Origin: G963665405 sp963665405
Lineage (GTDB): Bacteria > Chloroflexota > Dehalococcoidia > Lucifugimonadales > G963665405
DNA length: 64,000 nucleotides
NCBI GenBank assembly: GCA_963665405.2
Contig: OY762261.2
Span: forward strand, 310,001-374,000
Direction: 5' to 3'
Positions 34,101 to 43,265 of the stretch are shown here, piece after piece (the stretch's first letter is position 1; every line of letters starts with the position of its first letter). The notes beneath the pieces are model-generated. The model was not told the origin of the DNA, did not search any database, and was given only the letters and a program-made list of their open reading frames with translations. A program made the translations under genes and the position numbers.

Positions 34101-35318
34101 TCACCTGACGACCGCCGTGGCGGTTTGTGGGGCTCTTCCCGCGACAGGCCCTTCGAGTGCCGCAAGGGCCGCGGGAATCCCGTCCGGGCCGCAGTCGACG
34201 ACCACGACGCCCGCCTGGCGCAGCCGATCCGCCAGATCGCCTCTTGGCGGCGCCGAGAAACCGGTCAGCACGACCGCCGTCACGACCCGGTGTCCCGTGA
34301 CGGCGTCGAGCAGGGCGTCGGCGGCCCCCTCGCCGCCATCGCTGACGACCCCCAGGACGCTCGAATACGGACCGGGCTCGATCACCATGGGCGAGCTCTG
34401 GGTCTCCGAGGGCTCCAGCAGTGCAAGCTGTTCGAGGAACTGGTCCCTGGATGGCTGCTCCAGACGAAGCCGTCCGGCCACCAGGTCCGCGCTGCCACCG
34501 AGACTGTAGACATGGTCGCCCACGCTGGCCGCCAGGCGGACCGCGTGCTCCAGGGCATCCTCCCCATCCCGCCGGATGGCCGCCGGGTCCAGGGCAATCA
34601 TCAGCGAGCTTTGCGGCGTCTGCTCGAACTCCTTTACCTGAGGCTGGCCCAGCCGCGCCGTGTTGCGCCAGTGGATGTGCCGGACCGGGTCTCCCGGAAC
34701 GTACCGGCGCGATCCGACTATCTGCTCTCCGAGCCTGGCAGCCTGCGGGCGGAAGCTGGTCTCGCCCGCCCGTCCCAGTAGCGCGAGCCGACTGACGGCG
34801 AACACCCTGGGATAGACGAGGATGTCGGCGGCCTCGCCTGCTCTGGAGCGCTTGCGGAACAGACCGAAGGGGAGCTTGGTCTCGGAGGTGACTGCAGGCA
34901 TCCGGTGAAGACCACGCCGCTTGAAGATCACCTCCGCGGACCCCGAGGTCGACCGGCCGCGGCCAAGCCATGCGATGAACATCCGGCCGCGTCGAACCTC
35001 ACGGAGCGGTGAGGCGATGCCGTACGCCACGGTCACGAAGGCGCTGGGGAGCAGGCCGCGGTTCTCCACGGTGAACCGTAGCTCGACCGGGGCTCCCTCC
35101 ATCGGACCGGGCTCCGTGGCCCACCCTCCGGCATGTCGTCGCACGCGGAGGCGTCCGGACGCCAGCCACGGCGAGATCGACGACACCACCACGGTGCCCC
35201 ACAGGAGCGAGTCGAGGAGGAACAGCCAGCCCACTCTGGTCAGGTTGGCCAGCAAGAGGATCAGGATGGCGGAGACGACGACGCCGATGCCGCGCGCCGT
35301 GATGATCGGGACGCTCAC
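34101..35318 (-). CDS. DUF58-domain (vWA-like) protein
   Basis: A 405-residue protein with two N-terminal membrane helices (residues 8-45) followed by a beta-rich region and the DUF58 hallmark SRRYVPGDPVRHIHWRNTARLG. After it comes a von Willebrand A-like domain (LMIALDPAAI...). GTG 35318 is 2 bp after the MoxR stop; the longer open frame overlapping moxR is not used. MoxR ATPases and DUF58 proteins act together as chaperone and metal-dependent adaptor modules in several systems. Confidence 0.9.
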   Translation of the reverse strand: MSVPIITARGIGVVVSAILILLLANLTRVGWLFLLDSLLWGTVVVSSISPWLASGRLRVRRHAGGWATEPGPMEGAPVELRFTVENRGLLPSAFVTVAYGIASPLREVRRGRMFIAWLGRGRSTSGSAEVIFKRRGLHRMPAVTSETKLPFGLFRKRSRAGEAADILVYPRVFAVSRLALLGRAGETSFRPQAARLGEQIVGSRRYVPGDPVRHIHWRNTARLGQPQVKEFEQTPQSSLMIALDPAAIRRDGEDALEHAVRLAASVGDHVYSLGGSADLVAGRLRLEQPSRDQFLEQLALLEPSETQSSPMVIEPGPYSSVLGVVSDGGEGAADALLDAVTGHRVVTAVVLTGFSAPPRGDLADRLRQAGVVVVDCGPDGIPAALAALEGPVAGRAPQTATAVVR

Positions 35319-35320
35319 GC

Positions 35321-36301
35321 CTACACGGGTACGGGAACGGCCTGGAGTATCTCCCGGACGATCGTCTCGGCGGACTCCCCGGAGCCGGCTCGCGGATCGA
35401 CCCGGTGGCGAAGGACGAGCGGCGCGACCTCTTTGGCGTCGTCGGGCGTCATGAAGCTGCGCCCCTCGAGCGCCGCCCAGCACTGAGAGGCTCGCTGAAG
35501 AAGCACGGTCCCGCGCGGGCTGATCCCCTGGGCGACCTGGGGGTGTCCTCTGGTGGCGCGGGCGATGTTCACCAGGTACTGCTTGACCGGCAGCGCCACC
35601 TCCACGTTCCTGACCATCTCCTGCATTGTCGCTACCTCTGTGGCGGTGACGACCGGCGAGGTAGCGGCCAGTCCGTGCTCGACCCTGGAGAGTATCTCGA
35701 CCTCCTGCGTCTCAGAAGGGAGGCCCAGGCTCATGGAGAGCAGGAACCGGTCCAGCTGGGAGTCCGGCAGCGGAAACACACCGTAGCTCTCGACTGGATT
35801 CTGTGTGGCGATCACCATGAACGGTCTGGGAAGCGGATAGATGGTCCCATCCGCGCTCACCTGGCCCTCGGCCATGGCCTCCAGCAGCGCCGACTGGGTA
35901 CGCGGACCCGTCCGGTTGATCTCATCCGCAATCAGGACGTTGGTGAACACGGGGCCGCGGTGGAACTCGAAGCTGCCGTCCTGCATGTTGAAAACCGACG
36001 TCCCGGTGATGTCGCTGGGAAGAAGGTCTGGCGTGCACTGGATTCGGGTGAATATGCCATCCATGGACTGTGCCAGTGTCTTGGCAAGCAGTGTCTTGCC
36101 CACGCCCGGCGTGTCCTGGAGGAGAATGTGCCCGTCGGCGAGCAGCCCCAGGAGCATGAACCTGACGGTAGCCTCGGATGCGACCACGACCCTGGAGATG
36201 TTGTCGCCGAGCCTCGTCACCCGGTCGCGAAACCAGTCGAGGTCGTCCGCGGCGGCTCCACCGGCCTCCCGGGCCGCCGCAGATGTCGCTGACGTCACCA
36301 C
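35321..36301 (-). CDS. moxR: MoxR-family AAA+ ATPase
   Basis: A 326-residue chaperone-like ATPase with Walker A DTPGVGKTLLAK, Walker B VLIADEINR, sensor 1 FMVIATQNPVE and the MoxR box around YGVFPLPDSQLDRFLLSMSLG. It heads the three-gene operon with DUF58 and TgpA-like genes. The promoter should lie in 36302-36450; no clear boxes were seen. Confidence 0.95.
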   Translation of the reverse strand: MVTSATSAAAREAGGAAADDLDWFRDRVTRLGDNISRVVVASEATVRFMLLGLLADGHILLQDTPGVGKTLLAKTLAQSMDGIFTRIQCTPDLLPSDITGTSVFNMQDGSFEFHRGPVFTNVLIADEINRTGPRTQSALLEAMAEGQVSADGTIYPLPRPFMVIATQNPVESYGVFPLPDSQLDRFLLSMSLGLPSETQEVEILSRVEHGLAATSPVVTATEVATMQEMVRNVEVALPVKQYLVNIARATRGHPQVAQGISPRGTVLLQRASQCWAALEGRSFMTPDDAKEVAPLVLRHRVDPRAGSGESAETIVREILQAVPVPV

Positions 36302-36448
36302 TTTATAGAACCCCCCGGCCTGCCACTCGCTTGGACGTTCAGTTTCATGCTAAGTAGCGATGCCGCTTGGGGCAAGGTTGCAGCACGCATTGTCGTATCG
36401 GAAACCGCACCCAAGATGGTCGCGCAGTAGCGGCCGAAGCCGGTCAAG

Positions 36449-36505
36449 CGGGGGGTGCAGAGGGGGCTTCGCCCCCTCGCCGGGAGTCTGAAGGTGTCCC
36501 TCAGC
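36449..36505. repeat. Intergenic palindromic repeat copy
   Basis: TGCAGAGGGGGCTTCGCCCC, CTCGCCGGGAGTCTGAAGG, TGTCCCTCAG. Divergent position between moxR and the cupredoxin gene. Confidence 0.8.
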
Positions 36506-36521
36506 TTCCCCCCAGTGATCT

Positions 36522-37973
36522 GTGCCGCCCGGCATCGACGTAGTAGTTGGCGTACTATGGGTGGGCTCACCACGGGCCGCCGACAATCGCTTAGGAGGCG
36601 ACACTTTAAATTTTCCGTCCGCTACGCGGGTCCTCCCGATCGCGCTCACTCTGCTGACGCTGGCTGTTGTGGCCTGCGGGACGGAGCCGTCGGAGACGAT
36701 TTCCGCCACTGTGCTCGCGCCCACCTCCACGGCCACCGCCACGTCGGAATCGACGGACTCGGGGGCCGCGCGGCAGGTCCTATCGGACATCGTGGGCTTT
36801 CAGCTCGAGGACCTCACGGTCGAGGTCGGCACGACGGTCACGTGGACGAACCGGGACCGAGCGTCGCACACGTCTTCCTCGGGCGCACCGGACACGCCCA
36901 TCGACATGTGGGACAGCCCGAGACTCGGCGCAGGCGAGACCTTCTCGTTCACCTTCCAGGAGGAGGGCACGTTCCCGTACTTTTGCCGGGTTCATCCCGG
37001 CAGTATGAGAGGCACGGTCACGGTGGTCGCGACCACCGCCATTGCACCGAGTCCGGACCCCACGCCAACTCCGGACCCCACCTCGACCACATCGCCCCCG
37101 ACGCCGACGCGCACCCCGCAGCAGCCGACCGCGGAGCCTACCGCGACCCAGCCTCCACCGACACCGACCCCGGAGCCTCCAATGGCAACGCCCACCCCCA
37201 CCGCCACCGCGCTCCCACCTGGAGAGGAGATATCGTCGGACGTCGTTCGGTCGACACTGGAGGACCTGGTCATCGAGGTGGGTACGACGGTCACCTGGAC
37301 GAATCAGGACCCGGTCTCTCACACAGTATCGTCAGGAACGCCCCGGGAGCCCACCCTGGAGTGGGACAGCTTCAACCTGAACCAGGGGGATACCTACACG
37401 TTCACTTTCGACGAAGTGGGCGAGTTCCCCTACTTCTGCCGGTTCCACCCGAGAACGATGCTCGCGACCGTGGTCGTCGTTGAGCGGGGAACCGCCATAC
37501 CGACCAAGGCGACCTCCACGCCTACCCCATCGCCCACGGTCACCCCGCCGCCGACGGCTACGCCGACTCCGCCGCCGACCCCCACGACAGAGCCGACGGC
37601 CACTTCGACGCCCTCGCCCACCCCGTCCCCGACGGCGACTCCGGAGCCCGTGGCCGTCAGCTCCGACATCGTGGACTTCAAACTGGAGAACCTGGCGATC
37701 GAGGTGGGGACCACGGTCGAATGGACCAACAGAGACGTCGTCCCGCACACGAGTACCTCGGGTGTCTCGCCGATGCGGGATGGCACATGGGACAGCCTCA
37801 ACCTGAGCACAAACGGGAGGTACTCGTTCACGTTCGATGAGGCGGGCGAGTTCCCCTACTGGTGCACCGTGCATCCGTTCATGACGGCGACCGTGACCGT
37901 AGTGGAGTCGGGCGGCGGCGGCACGATGGGGATCGCGGCCACGCCGACGGTGGCGTCCGGCTCGATCTACTAA
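36522..37973 (+). CDS. Triple-cupredoxin lipoprotein with Thr/Pro-rich linkers
   Basis: About 483 residues: a secretion signal ending in a lipobox (TLAVVAC), then three plastocyanin-like domains of about 95 residues joined by Thr-Pro repeat linkers. Each has the type 1 copper ligands: SHTSSS...FCRVHPGSM, SHTVSS...FCRFHPRTM and PHTSTS...WCTVHPFM (His, Cys, His, Met). It is thus an extracytoplasmic, lipid-anchored copper electron carrier, probably serving the respiratory genes next to it. The start is uncertain: GTG 36522 gives a long 45-residue leader. An AGGAGG at 36593-36598 is better placed, but no usable in-frame start codon follows it. Confidence 0.88.
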   Translation: MPPGIDVVVGVLWVGSPRAADNRLGGDTLNFPSATRVLPIALTLLTLAVVACGTEPSETISATVLAPTSTATATSESTDSGAARQVLSDIVGFQLEDLTVEVGTTVTWTNRDRASHTSSSGAPDTPIDMWDSPRLGAGETFSFTFQEEGTFPYFCRVHPGSMRGTVTVVATTAIAPSPDPTPTPDPTSTTSPPTPTRTPQQPTAEPTATQPPPTPTPEPPMATPTPTATALPPGEEISSDVVRSTLEDLVIEVGTTVTWTNQDPVSHTVSSGTPREPTLEWDSFNLNQGDTYTFTFDEVGEFPYFCRFHPRTMLATVVVVERGTAIPTKATSTPTPSPTVTPPPTATPTPPPTPTTEPTATSTPSPTPSPTATPEPVAVSSDIVDFKLENLAIEVGTTVEWTNRDVVPHTSTSGVSPMRDGTWDSLNLSTNGRYSFTFDEAGEFPYWCTVHPFMTATVTVVESGGGGTMGIAATPTVASGSIY

Positions 37974-38003
37974 TGCTCGGCCGGACGCCCCTTCCGGCCG
38001 CAG

Positions 38004-39490
38004 CTATTCGAGCGTGACCTCGATCCAGCCACCGGTCGAGCTCTGCAGGTGTCCGGCGTCGGTCCAGCCGTCTAGGGTTTCGTCGGCGTCCCAATAAGCC
38101 AATGCCACGTACACCGTCTCCCCAGGTGTGAGCTGCGCGTCGTCGGGGTCGCCGGTCTGGATCTTCGAGATGTCTCGGAAGCTCCAGATGCCATCGGCGC
38201 CCTGTCCCCGGGCACGAGCGGTGTGATCCCACACGCCCGCCAGTGAGTTCTCGGCCTGAGGGGTACCGTCATCCTCGCGGTCTTCGGGGGTCGTGGACCA
38301 CTCGTCGTCGAAGTTACAGGCCGGATCGTTGCCGCCGGCGATGCCCGTCACTCCCCCTGACATCTCTCCGGGACCACAGTCGAGCTCCCAGTGCCAGATG
38401 TCCACCTTGCCAAGACTCCTCTCCTGCTCCTCCTCGGTGGTGCCCATGTGGGGCGCCGCCGGATCGTCGATCCGGAGCATCACCGCAAGAGCCGCCGACA
38501 GTCCATGGTCGTCGGCAATGTAGTCGAAGTCGTCGGGTATCTCCAGCAGCACGTAGATGCGCTCGCGGTCCACCGCTACCCTCAAGTCTACGTCGATGGC
38601 CCCGAGCTCTCCCATGTCCAGACCGGGTATGGGCTCGATCTGCTGCAGCCTCACCGACGTCGGCCGAATCCCTGACCAGTCTGACGTCTCACCGTCGACG
38701 GTGATGTTGGCCGACGCCGCCTCGAAGGAGATCGGCTCTGCGACCGCTGCAACGGGGGACGCCGGCAGCGCTATCTCGATCCAACCTCCGGTGGAGCTTT
38801 GCAGGTGTCCTGCGTCGGTCCAGCCGTCCGGGGTCTCGTCGGCGTCCCAGTAGGCCAGTGCCGCGTACGCCGTCTCTCCAAGTGTGAGCTGCGCGTCGTC
38901 GGGGTCGCCGGTCTGGAGCTTCCGAGACATCTCGAAGATCCAGATGCCATCGGCGCCCTGTCCCCGGGCACGAGCGGTGTGATCCCACACGCCCGCCAGT
39001 GAGTTCTCGGCCTGAGGGGTACCGTCATCCTCGCGGTCTTCGGGGGTCGTGGACCACTCGTCGTCGAAGTTACAGGCCGGATCGTTGCCGCCGGCGATGC
39101 CGGTCACTCCCCCTGACATCTCCCCGGGACCACAGTCGAGCTCCCAGTGCCAGATGTCCACCTTGCCAAGACTCCTCTCCTGCTCCTCCTCGGTGGTGCC
39201 CATGTGGGGCGCCGCCGGATCGTCGATCCGGAGCATCACCGCAAGAGCCGCCGACAGTCCATGGTCGTCGGCAATGTAGTCGAAGTCGTCGGGTATCTCC
39301 AGCAGCACATAGATGCGCTCGCTGTCCACCGCTACCCTCAAGTCTACGTCGATGGCCTCGAGCTCTCCCATGTCCAAACCGGGTATGGGCTCGATCTGCT
39401 GCAGCCTCACCGACGTCGGCCGTATCCCTGACCAGTCCGACGTGTCACCGTCGACGGTGATGCCGGCCGATGCCGCCTCGAAGGACACGG
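38004..39490. repeat. Intragenic tandem duplication, 756-bp period
   Basis: Stretches of well over 100 bp are identical between about 38194-38700 and 38950-39456 with an offset of exactly 756 bp (252 codons). Differences concentrate at the outer edges of the units. The near-identity, including third codon positions, indicates a recent duplication or ongoing gene conversion. Confidence 0.9.
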
Positions 39491-39779
39491 GTTCCGAACG
39501 GACCTCAGTAATCGCCGTCGGAGTCGCCGGGACCTCCGCCGAGGTCGGTGTAGCCGTTGCGGGTGGCGATGTTCCCGTGGGTGTCAACGGGGATTTTGTC
39601 GCCGTTTCGGTAGGCTGCACTGCCGGAGTGACTCGCTCGACGGTTGGGGCGGGTACACTCGTGGCTGTTGGGGTCAGTGTAGGCTCCTCCTCGTCACCGC
39701 ACGCGCTCAGCAGAAAGCCCGAGACCGCCAGGCCTACCGCCAGCCATACCAGGACGCTCCTATTCAGCAAGTTGCGCAT
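38004..39779 (-). CDS. Lipoprotein with two near-identical ethylbenzene-dehydrogenase-type haem-binding domains
   Basis: A 591-residue lipoprotein (lipobox FLLSAC) with a Thr/Pro-rich linker followed by two copies of a 250-residue domain. Each runs from ITVDG(D/E)TSDWSGIRP through VDLRVAVD(S/R)ERIYVLLEIP, GKVDIWHWELDCGPGE, DDEWSTTPED and GVWDHTARARGQG to GWTDAGHLQSSTGGWIE. The pattern matches the haem b-binding EB_dh/DMSO-reductase gamma-subunit family. The start ATG 39779 has AGGAGG 7 nt ahead. It lies downstream of cytochrome c, NrfD and Fe-S genes, so it probably receives or delivers electrons outside the membrane. The duplication is visible at DNA level with a 756-bp period. Confidence 0.85.
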   Translation of the reverse strand: MRNLLNRSVLVWLAVGLAVSGFLLSACGDEEEPTLTPTATSVPAPTVERVTPAVQPTETATKSPLTPTGTSPPATATPTSAEVPATPTAITEVRSEPVSFEAASAGITVDGDTSDWSGIRPTSVRLQQIEPIPGLDMGELEAIDVDLRVAVDSERIYVLLEIPDDFDYIADDHGLSAALAVMLRIDDPAAPHMGTTEEEQERSLGKVDIWHWELDCGPGEMSGGVTGIAGGNDPACNFDDEWSTTPEDREDDGTPQAENSLAGVWDHTARARGQGADGIWIFEMSRKLQTGDPDDAQLTLGETAYAALAYWDADETPDGWTDAGHLQSSTGGWIEIALPASPVAAVAEPISFEAASANITVDGETSDWSGIRPTSVRLQQIEPIPGLDMGELGAIDVDLRVAVDRERIYVLLEIPDDFDYIADDHGLSAALAVMLRIDDPAAPHMGTTEEEQERSLGKVDIWHWELDCGPGEMSGGVTGIAGGNDPACNFDDEWSTTPEDREDDGTPQAENSLAGVWDHTARARGQGADGIWSFRDISKIQTGDPDDAQLTPGETVYVALAYWDADETLDGWTDAGHLQSSTGGWIEVTLE

Positions 39780-39859
39780 TTCGTTACCTCCTATGCACTC
39801 TCTATGGCTTGCGCTCTCTATCGTTGACCGGTCTCCGTTCCAAAATGGGATGCACTCAC

Positions 39860-40989
39860 TCATTCAGTTCCTCTGGACGACAATCCGGCATCAGTGGCCG
39901 CCGCGGGCCTTTCCTCAGTCAGAAACGCGATCAGCGCGTCGATCTCTGCCTGATCCAGCGACCGAAACGAGGGCATGCCCTCCGGACCCTTCTTGAGGGC
40001 TTTACGCACATCGGACGGGCTGACGTCGCTCAGGTCCTCGCCCACAACCCCGCCCTCCGCCGTGAGCCCATGGCAGCTTGCGCAGCCGGAGCCGACGTAC
40101 AGGGGAGAGCCATAACCGTCGGGCGTCGTTCGCTGACCATCCCGAGGTCGCCACGACTCCAGGGACGGCTCATTCCCAAGCGTTGTCGGGGCGGTCCGGT
40201 GGTAGTCCTCCGGAGCCGCGTGCAATAGGTTGAGTTCAGTACGCCAGCCGGAATCTGTACTCGCCCAAGGGCGCAGGGTGATGCCTACTATCAACACAAA
40301 AGCCACACCAAGGATCCCTAGTCCAGCGGCCACGGGAACAAGAAGTCTCCTCATGCCCAGGGCCCCAATCCTGGCAGCAGAGGGATCGACAAGCCTGCCC
40401 TCCGGTGTCATCGCACCGGGAGCTGGTTTGGGAGTGCTCTCCCGGCTGATGATCCCCAGTAGAATCATCGTGAACAGGTATGTGGCGAAGGCTCCTGCCG
40501 GTAGGACGACGAGCCACGCCCATTGGACGAGCCAGTCCCAGCGCCCTCGAATCTCGTGGACCAGTTCCTCCGGATGGAACAGGTGGCCCCCCGGTCGCAC
40601 ACTCAAAGTGCCGGTGGCCTCTTCGATGTCGCCCTCTTCGGGCTTTCCTACCCGGGCGGCGATCGTGATCTCTCCATCGGTCCTGGGAATGTAGAACGCC
40701 CGCGCCACACCAGATTCGTCAGTTACCGCCTTGCCGATAGCCACAGCGTCAAAGGTATTCAGGAACACCATCTCTGCCCAGAATGTGACACGTACGCCTT
40801 CCATCGGCTCGCCATCAGGGCCAATGACGAGGGCCCGAGCTCCGCTCGCTCCCCAACAGCGGCGTCCTTCGTGACAGCCAGCAATATCTCGGGCGCCGGG
40901 TCTTCGGCCGACCCCTCACCCGGCGTCATGCCCCACGCGAGCAGGGCGATGAGAATTGCCAGCCAGATTTTCTTCTTGTGTTCCATCAA
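39860..40989 (-). pseudogene. Membrane-anchored cytochrome c with N-terminal Ig-like domain (one frameshift)
   Basis: From ATG 40986/40989: a signal peptide (IWLAILIALLAWGM), then LLAVTKDAAVGE in one frame. From about 40850 the sequence continues in another frame as GARALVIGPDGEPMEGVRVTFWAE, a beta-sandwich domain. A hydrophobic pair follows (WLVVLPAGAFATYLFTM and LLVPVAAGLGILGVAF), and then a monohaem cytochrome c domain with GCASCHGL and a late Met (GMPSFRSL). One indel in the GC-rich stretch 40835-40860 explains the break. It is either a sequencing error or a recent inactivation. It sits between NrfD and the EB_dh lipoprotein in one operon. Confidence 0.8.
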
Positions 40990-41033
40990 TTAGTCTCGGC
41001 GGTCCTGCCCCTCATCTGCCCATCACGAAAGGG

Positions 41034-42348
41034 TCAAGGTGCCCGTTCGTACTCTTCGACCGTCTCCTCGATCGCGACAGCCGGGAACAGCTTTAGAGCG
41101 AGCACGATGATGAGCGAGAAGAGGGCGATTCCTCCGGCCGAGACCGACCACTCCACCCATGTAGGGCTGTAAGAGGCTGGCTCGTAGGGCTGAAGGGGTA
41201 TGCGGAGACCGCCGACCACGATGACGTACCGCTCCAGTGCCATCCCCACAACCGCCATCACGGCGGCCGTGACGATGCCCGTGATGTTCCTGGTGGCCGG
41301 CACGACTATGAGCAGCACCGGAACGATGATCCCAACGACGATGTAAACCCAGTAGATCGGCGCCATTGCACCGGCCATTGAGCAGCTGCTGAAAGTGAAA
41401 GGCGCTGTCTTCGGTCATCTGGTAGCCCCTCACGGTGTACTCGGACAGGTTGAAGAACAACACCATCAGTGCCGTGGTTACCAGGATGTAGCCGAGGTAC
41501 CGGAAGTGCTTGGCCGTCAGATACTCCTCCAGGTGCAGCGTCTTTCTGACGATGGCGATCAGCGTGATGAGAATGCCCGTTCCGGAGTAGAGAGCGCCCG
41601 CGACGAAGAAGCCGGGATACATCGTTGAGTTCCAAGCATCTCGGAGAGTATTGGCGAACAGAAGAGAGGTCACGGTGTGCATGGACACCGCCACCGGTAT
41701 GATCAATAGCATCATGACTCCGAGGCCGATGCCCAGGTACCGCCTCTGGCGCTCCGTGCCTCTCCATCCGATGGACAACGTCTCGTAGAGCCATGCCCTC
41801 GGGCCGCCGGCACGTCTGCCCAGCTTGTCCCGGCAGCGGGCGAGATCGGGTATCAGTGCCAGGTACAGGTAAATGAGGCTCCCGATGATGTACAGAGTTA
41901 TTCCGTAGACATCCCATGTGACGGGAGAGCGCCACCGACCATAAGCGAACATGTTGAAAAGGCGATCGGGGCGACCCATATCGAACAAGATGAACAGGCC
42001 CGCCACTGTCAGCGCCGCTACCGTCACGACTTCGGCTACGCGAGTGATGGGGGTCCGCCAGCCGACACCGGTGATTCGCAGGACCGCCGACACCATGGTC
42101 CCTGACATACTGACGCCGATAAAGAACACGAACAGCGCGATGTATAGGCCCCAGGAGATGCGGTCCCGCATCCCGGTGGCCCACAGCCCTTCGCGGAGCT
42201 GGACAGAGTAGGCGTAGACGCCCCACGCGATTACCAGCAAGAGGAGACCAGTCAGAAAATAGAACCCCTTACCCGTCCGGGTCAGGGGGGCGAAGGCGCG
42301 CGCCTCGAGCCTGCCCTGGAAGCGCTCTACCGATTCGAGCGTTGCCAT
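41034..42348 (-). pseudogene. NrfD/PsrC-family quinone-interacting membrane subunit (one frameshift)
   Basis: NrfD-like polytopic subunit with about ten membrane helices. It passes electrons between the quinone pool and the Fe-S partner. The first frame (start ATG 42348, inside the end of the Fe-S gene) covers most of the protein to AFHFQQLLNG near 41375. The last third continues in another frame as MAPIYWVYIVVGIIVPVLL and ends at 41034 with a C-terminal helix and ETVEEYERAP. A single indel near 41372-41390 restores one protein of about 438 residues. A neighbouring gene is broken in the same way, so sequence error must be considered. Confidence 0.82.
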
Positions 42349-43265
42349 CGCTTCGCTCCGTTCGCAACCTTTTCCCAGCGCCACTCGGTGGGCGTTCGGC
42401 CTTCAGTGAACGGGTCGCGTCCGACGTTCTCCCCGTGGCCTGGGATGTAGTACACCCGGGGCTCGGTGCCAAGCTCCGCCTTCTGGGTGTAGGCATGGTT
42501 GTCCGTAAGGAAGCGGGAGAGATCGACGACATCCTCTCCGTTCGTCGCGATGTCCTCCTCCAGATCGCCGTAGTAGATGGCATTGTTGGGGCATGCCTGA
42601 GCGCAGAACGGAAGCCGCCCCGCCCGCGCCATCTCCGGGCAGAAGTCGCACTTATAGACCACTCCCTTCTTCATGGGCACCTGGTGTTCGGGAGAGTACT
42701 CGACGAAGATGGACTGCGGAGGAGAGGGGGGCTCACCCCAGGTGAAGAACCTCCGCTCGTAGGGGCAGGCGGCCAAGCACAGCCTGCAACCTATGCATCG
42801 GTTCTGGTCTATGAGCACGACCCCTTCCGGCGTGGACCATGTAGCTCCCACGGGACAGACGTTGACGCAAGGGGCATTCTGGCATTGCATGCACGGCGTC
42901 GGGAAGAACTGGGTCCCTCCGCCGGGCAGCTCATGCTCATAGACGTCTATCCACTCCATGGGCTCGGGAATGAAGTGCCCCTCGATGCAGGCCGCCGTAC
43001 ACTGCGGTGGTTTGTCGATGCTCTGGCAGCCGTCGCAGTAGCGGAGATCTATGACCATCGCCCATCTCCTGAGGCGAGTCGCCCCAGGAGTCGTCTGGGC
43101 TGAGTCGCTCTCGGAGCCTTCCACTGTAAGAATGGAGGGGAGGACCGGGGCGACCGCGGCGGAGACCCCCGCCGCGGCCATGACTTTGAGCAGCTGGCGA
43201 CGGCTGATCTGCCACTTGCGATCGTTCTCCGACCGAGCGTCGCCTCCTGGAGCATCGCCGTCCAT
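42327..43265 (-). CDS. Tat-exported 4Fe-4S ferredoxin-type subunit (DsrO/PsrB/HybA-like)
   Basis: A 312-residue iron-sulfur protein with a twin-arginine signal (SRRQLLKVMAAAG near residue 21-33). Its cysteine-rich blocks are YCDGCQSID...CTAAC, PCMQCQNAPCVNVCPVGA, RCIGCRLCLAACPYERR and CDFCPEMARAGRLPFCAQAC, which suggest four cubane-type clusters. This is the electron-wire subunit that pairs with NrfD in periplasm-facing oxidoreductases. No molybdopterin catalytic subunit is next to it, so the unit may be a quinol-to-cytochrome module rather than a full reductase. It is the first gene of the operon and overlaps NrfD by 22 bp. Confidence 0.9.
   Translation of the reverse strand: MDGDAPGGDARSENDRKWQISRRQLLKVMAAAGVSAAVAPVLPSILTVEGSESDSAQTTPGATRLRRWAMVIDLRYCDGCQSIDKPPQCTAACIEGHFIPEPMEWIDVYEHELPGGGTQFFPTPCMQCQNAPCVNVCPVGATWSTPEGVVLIDQNRCIGCRLCLAACPYERRFFTWGEPPSPPQSIFVEYSPEHQVPMKKGVVYKCDFCPEMARAGRLPFCAQACPNNAIYYGDLEEDIATNGEDVVDLSRFLTDNHAYTQKAELGTEPRVYYIPGHGENVGRDPFTEGRTPTEWRWEKVANGAKRWQRSNR

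Noticed and set aside
37020..37660. Short repeated units that might suggest a CRISPR-like or VNTR array
   Set aside because: They are Thr/Pro codon repeats inside the linkers of the cupredoxin gene; spacers are not unique and the frame is continuous.
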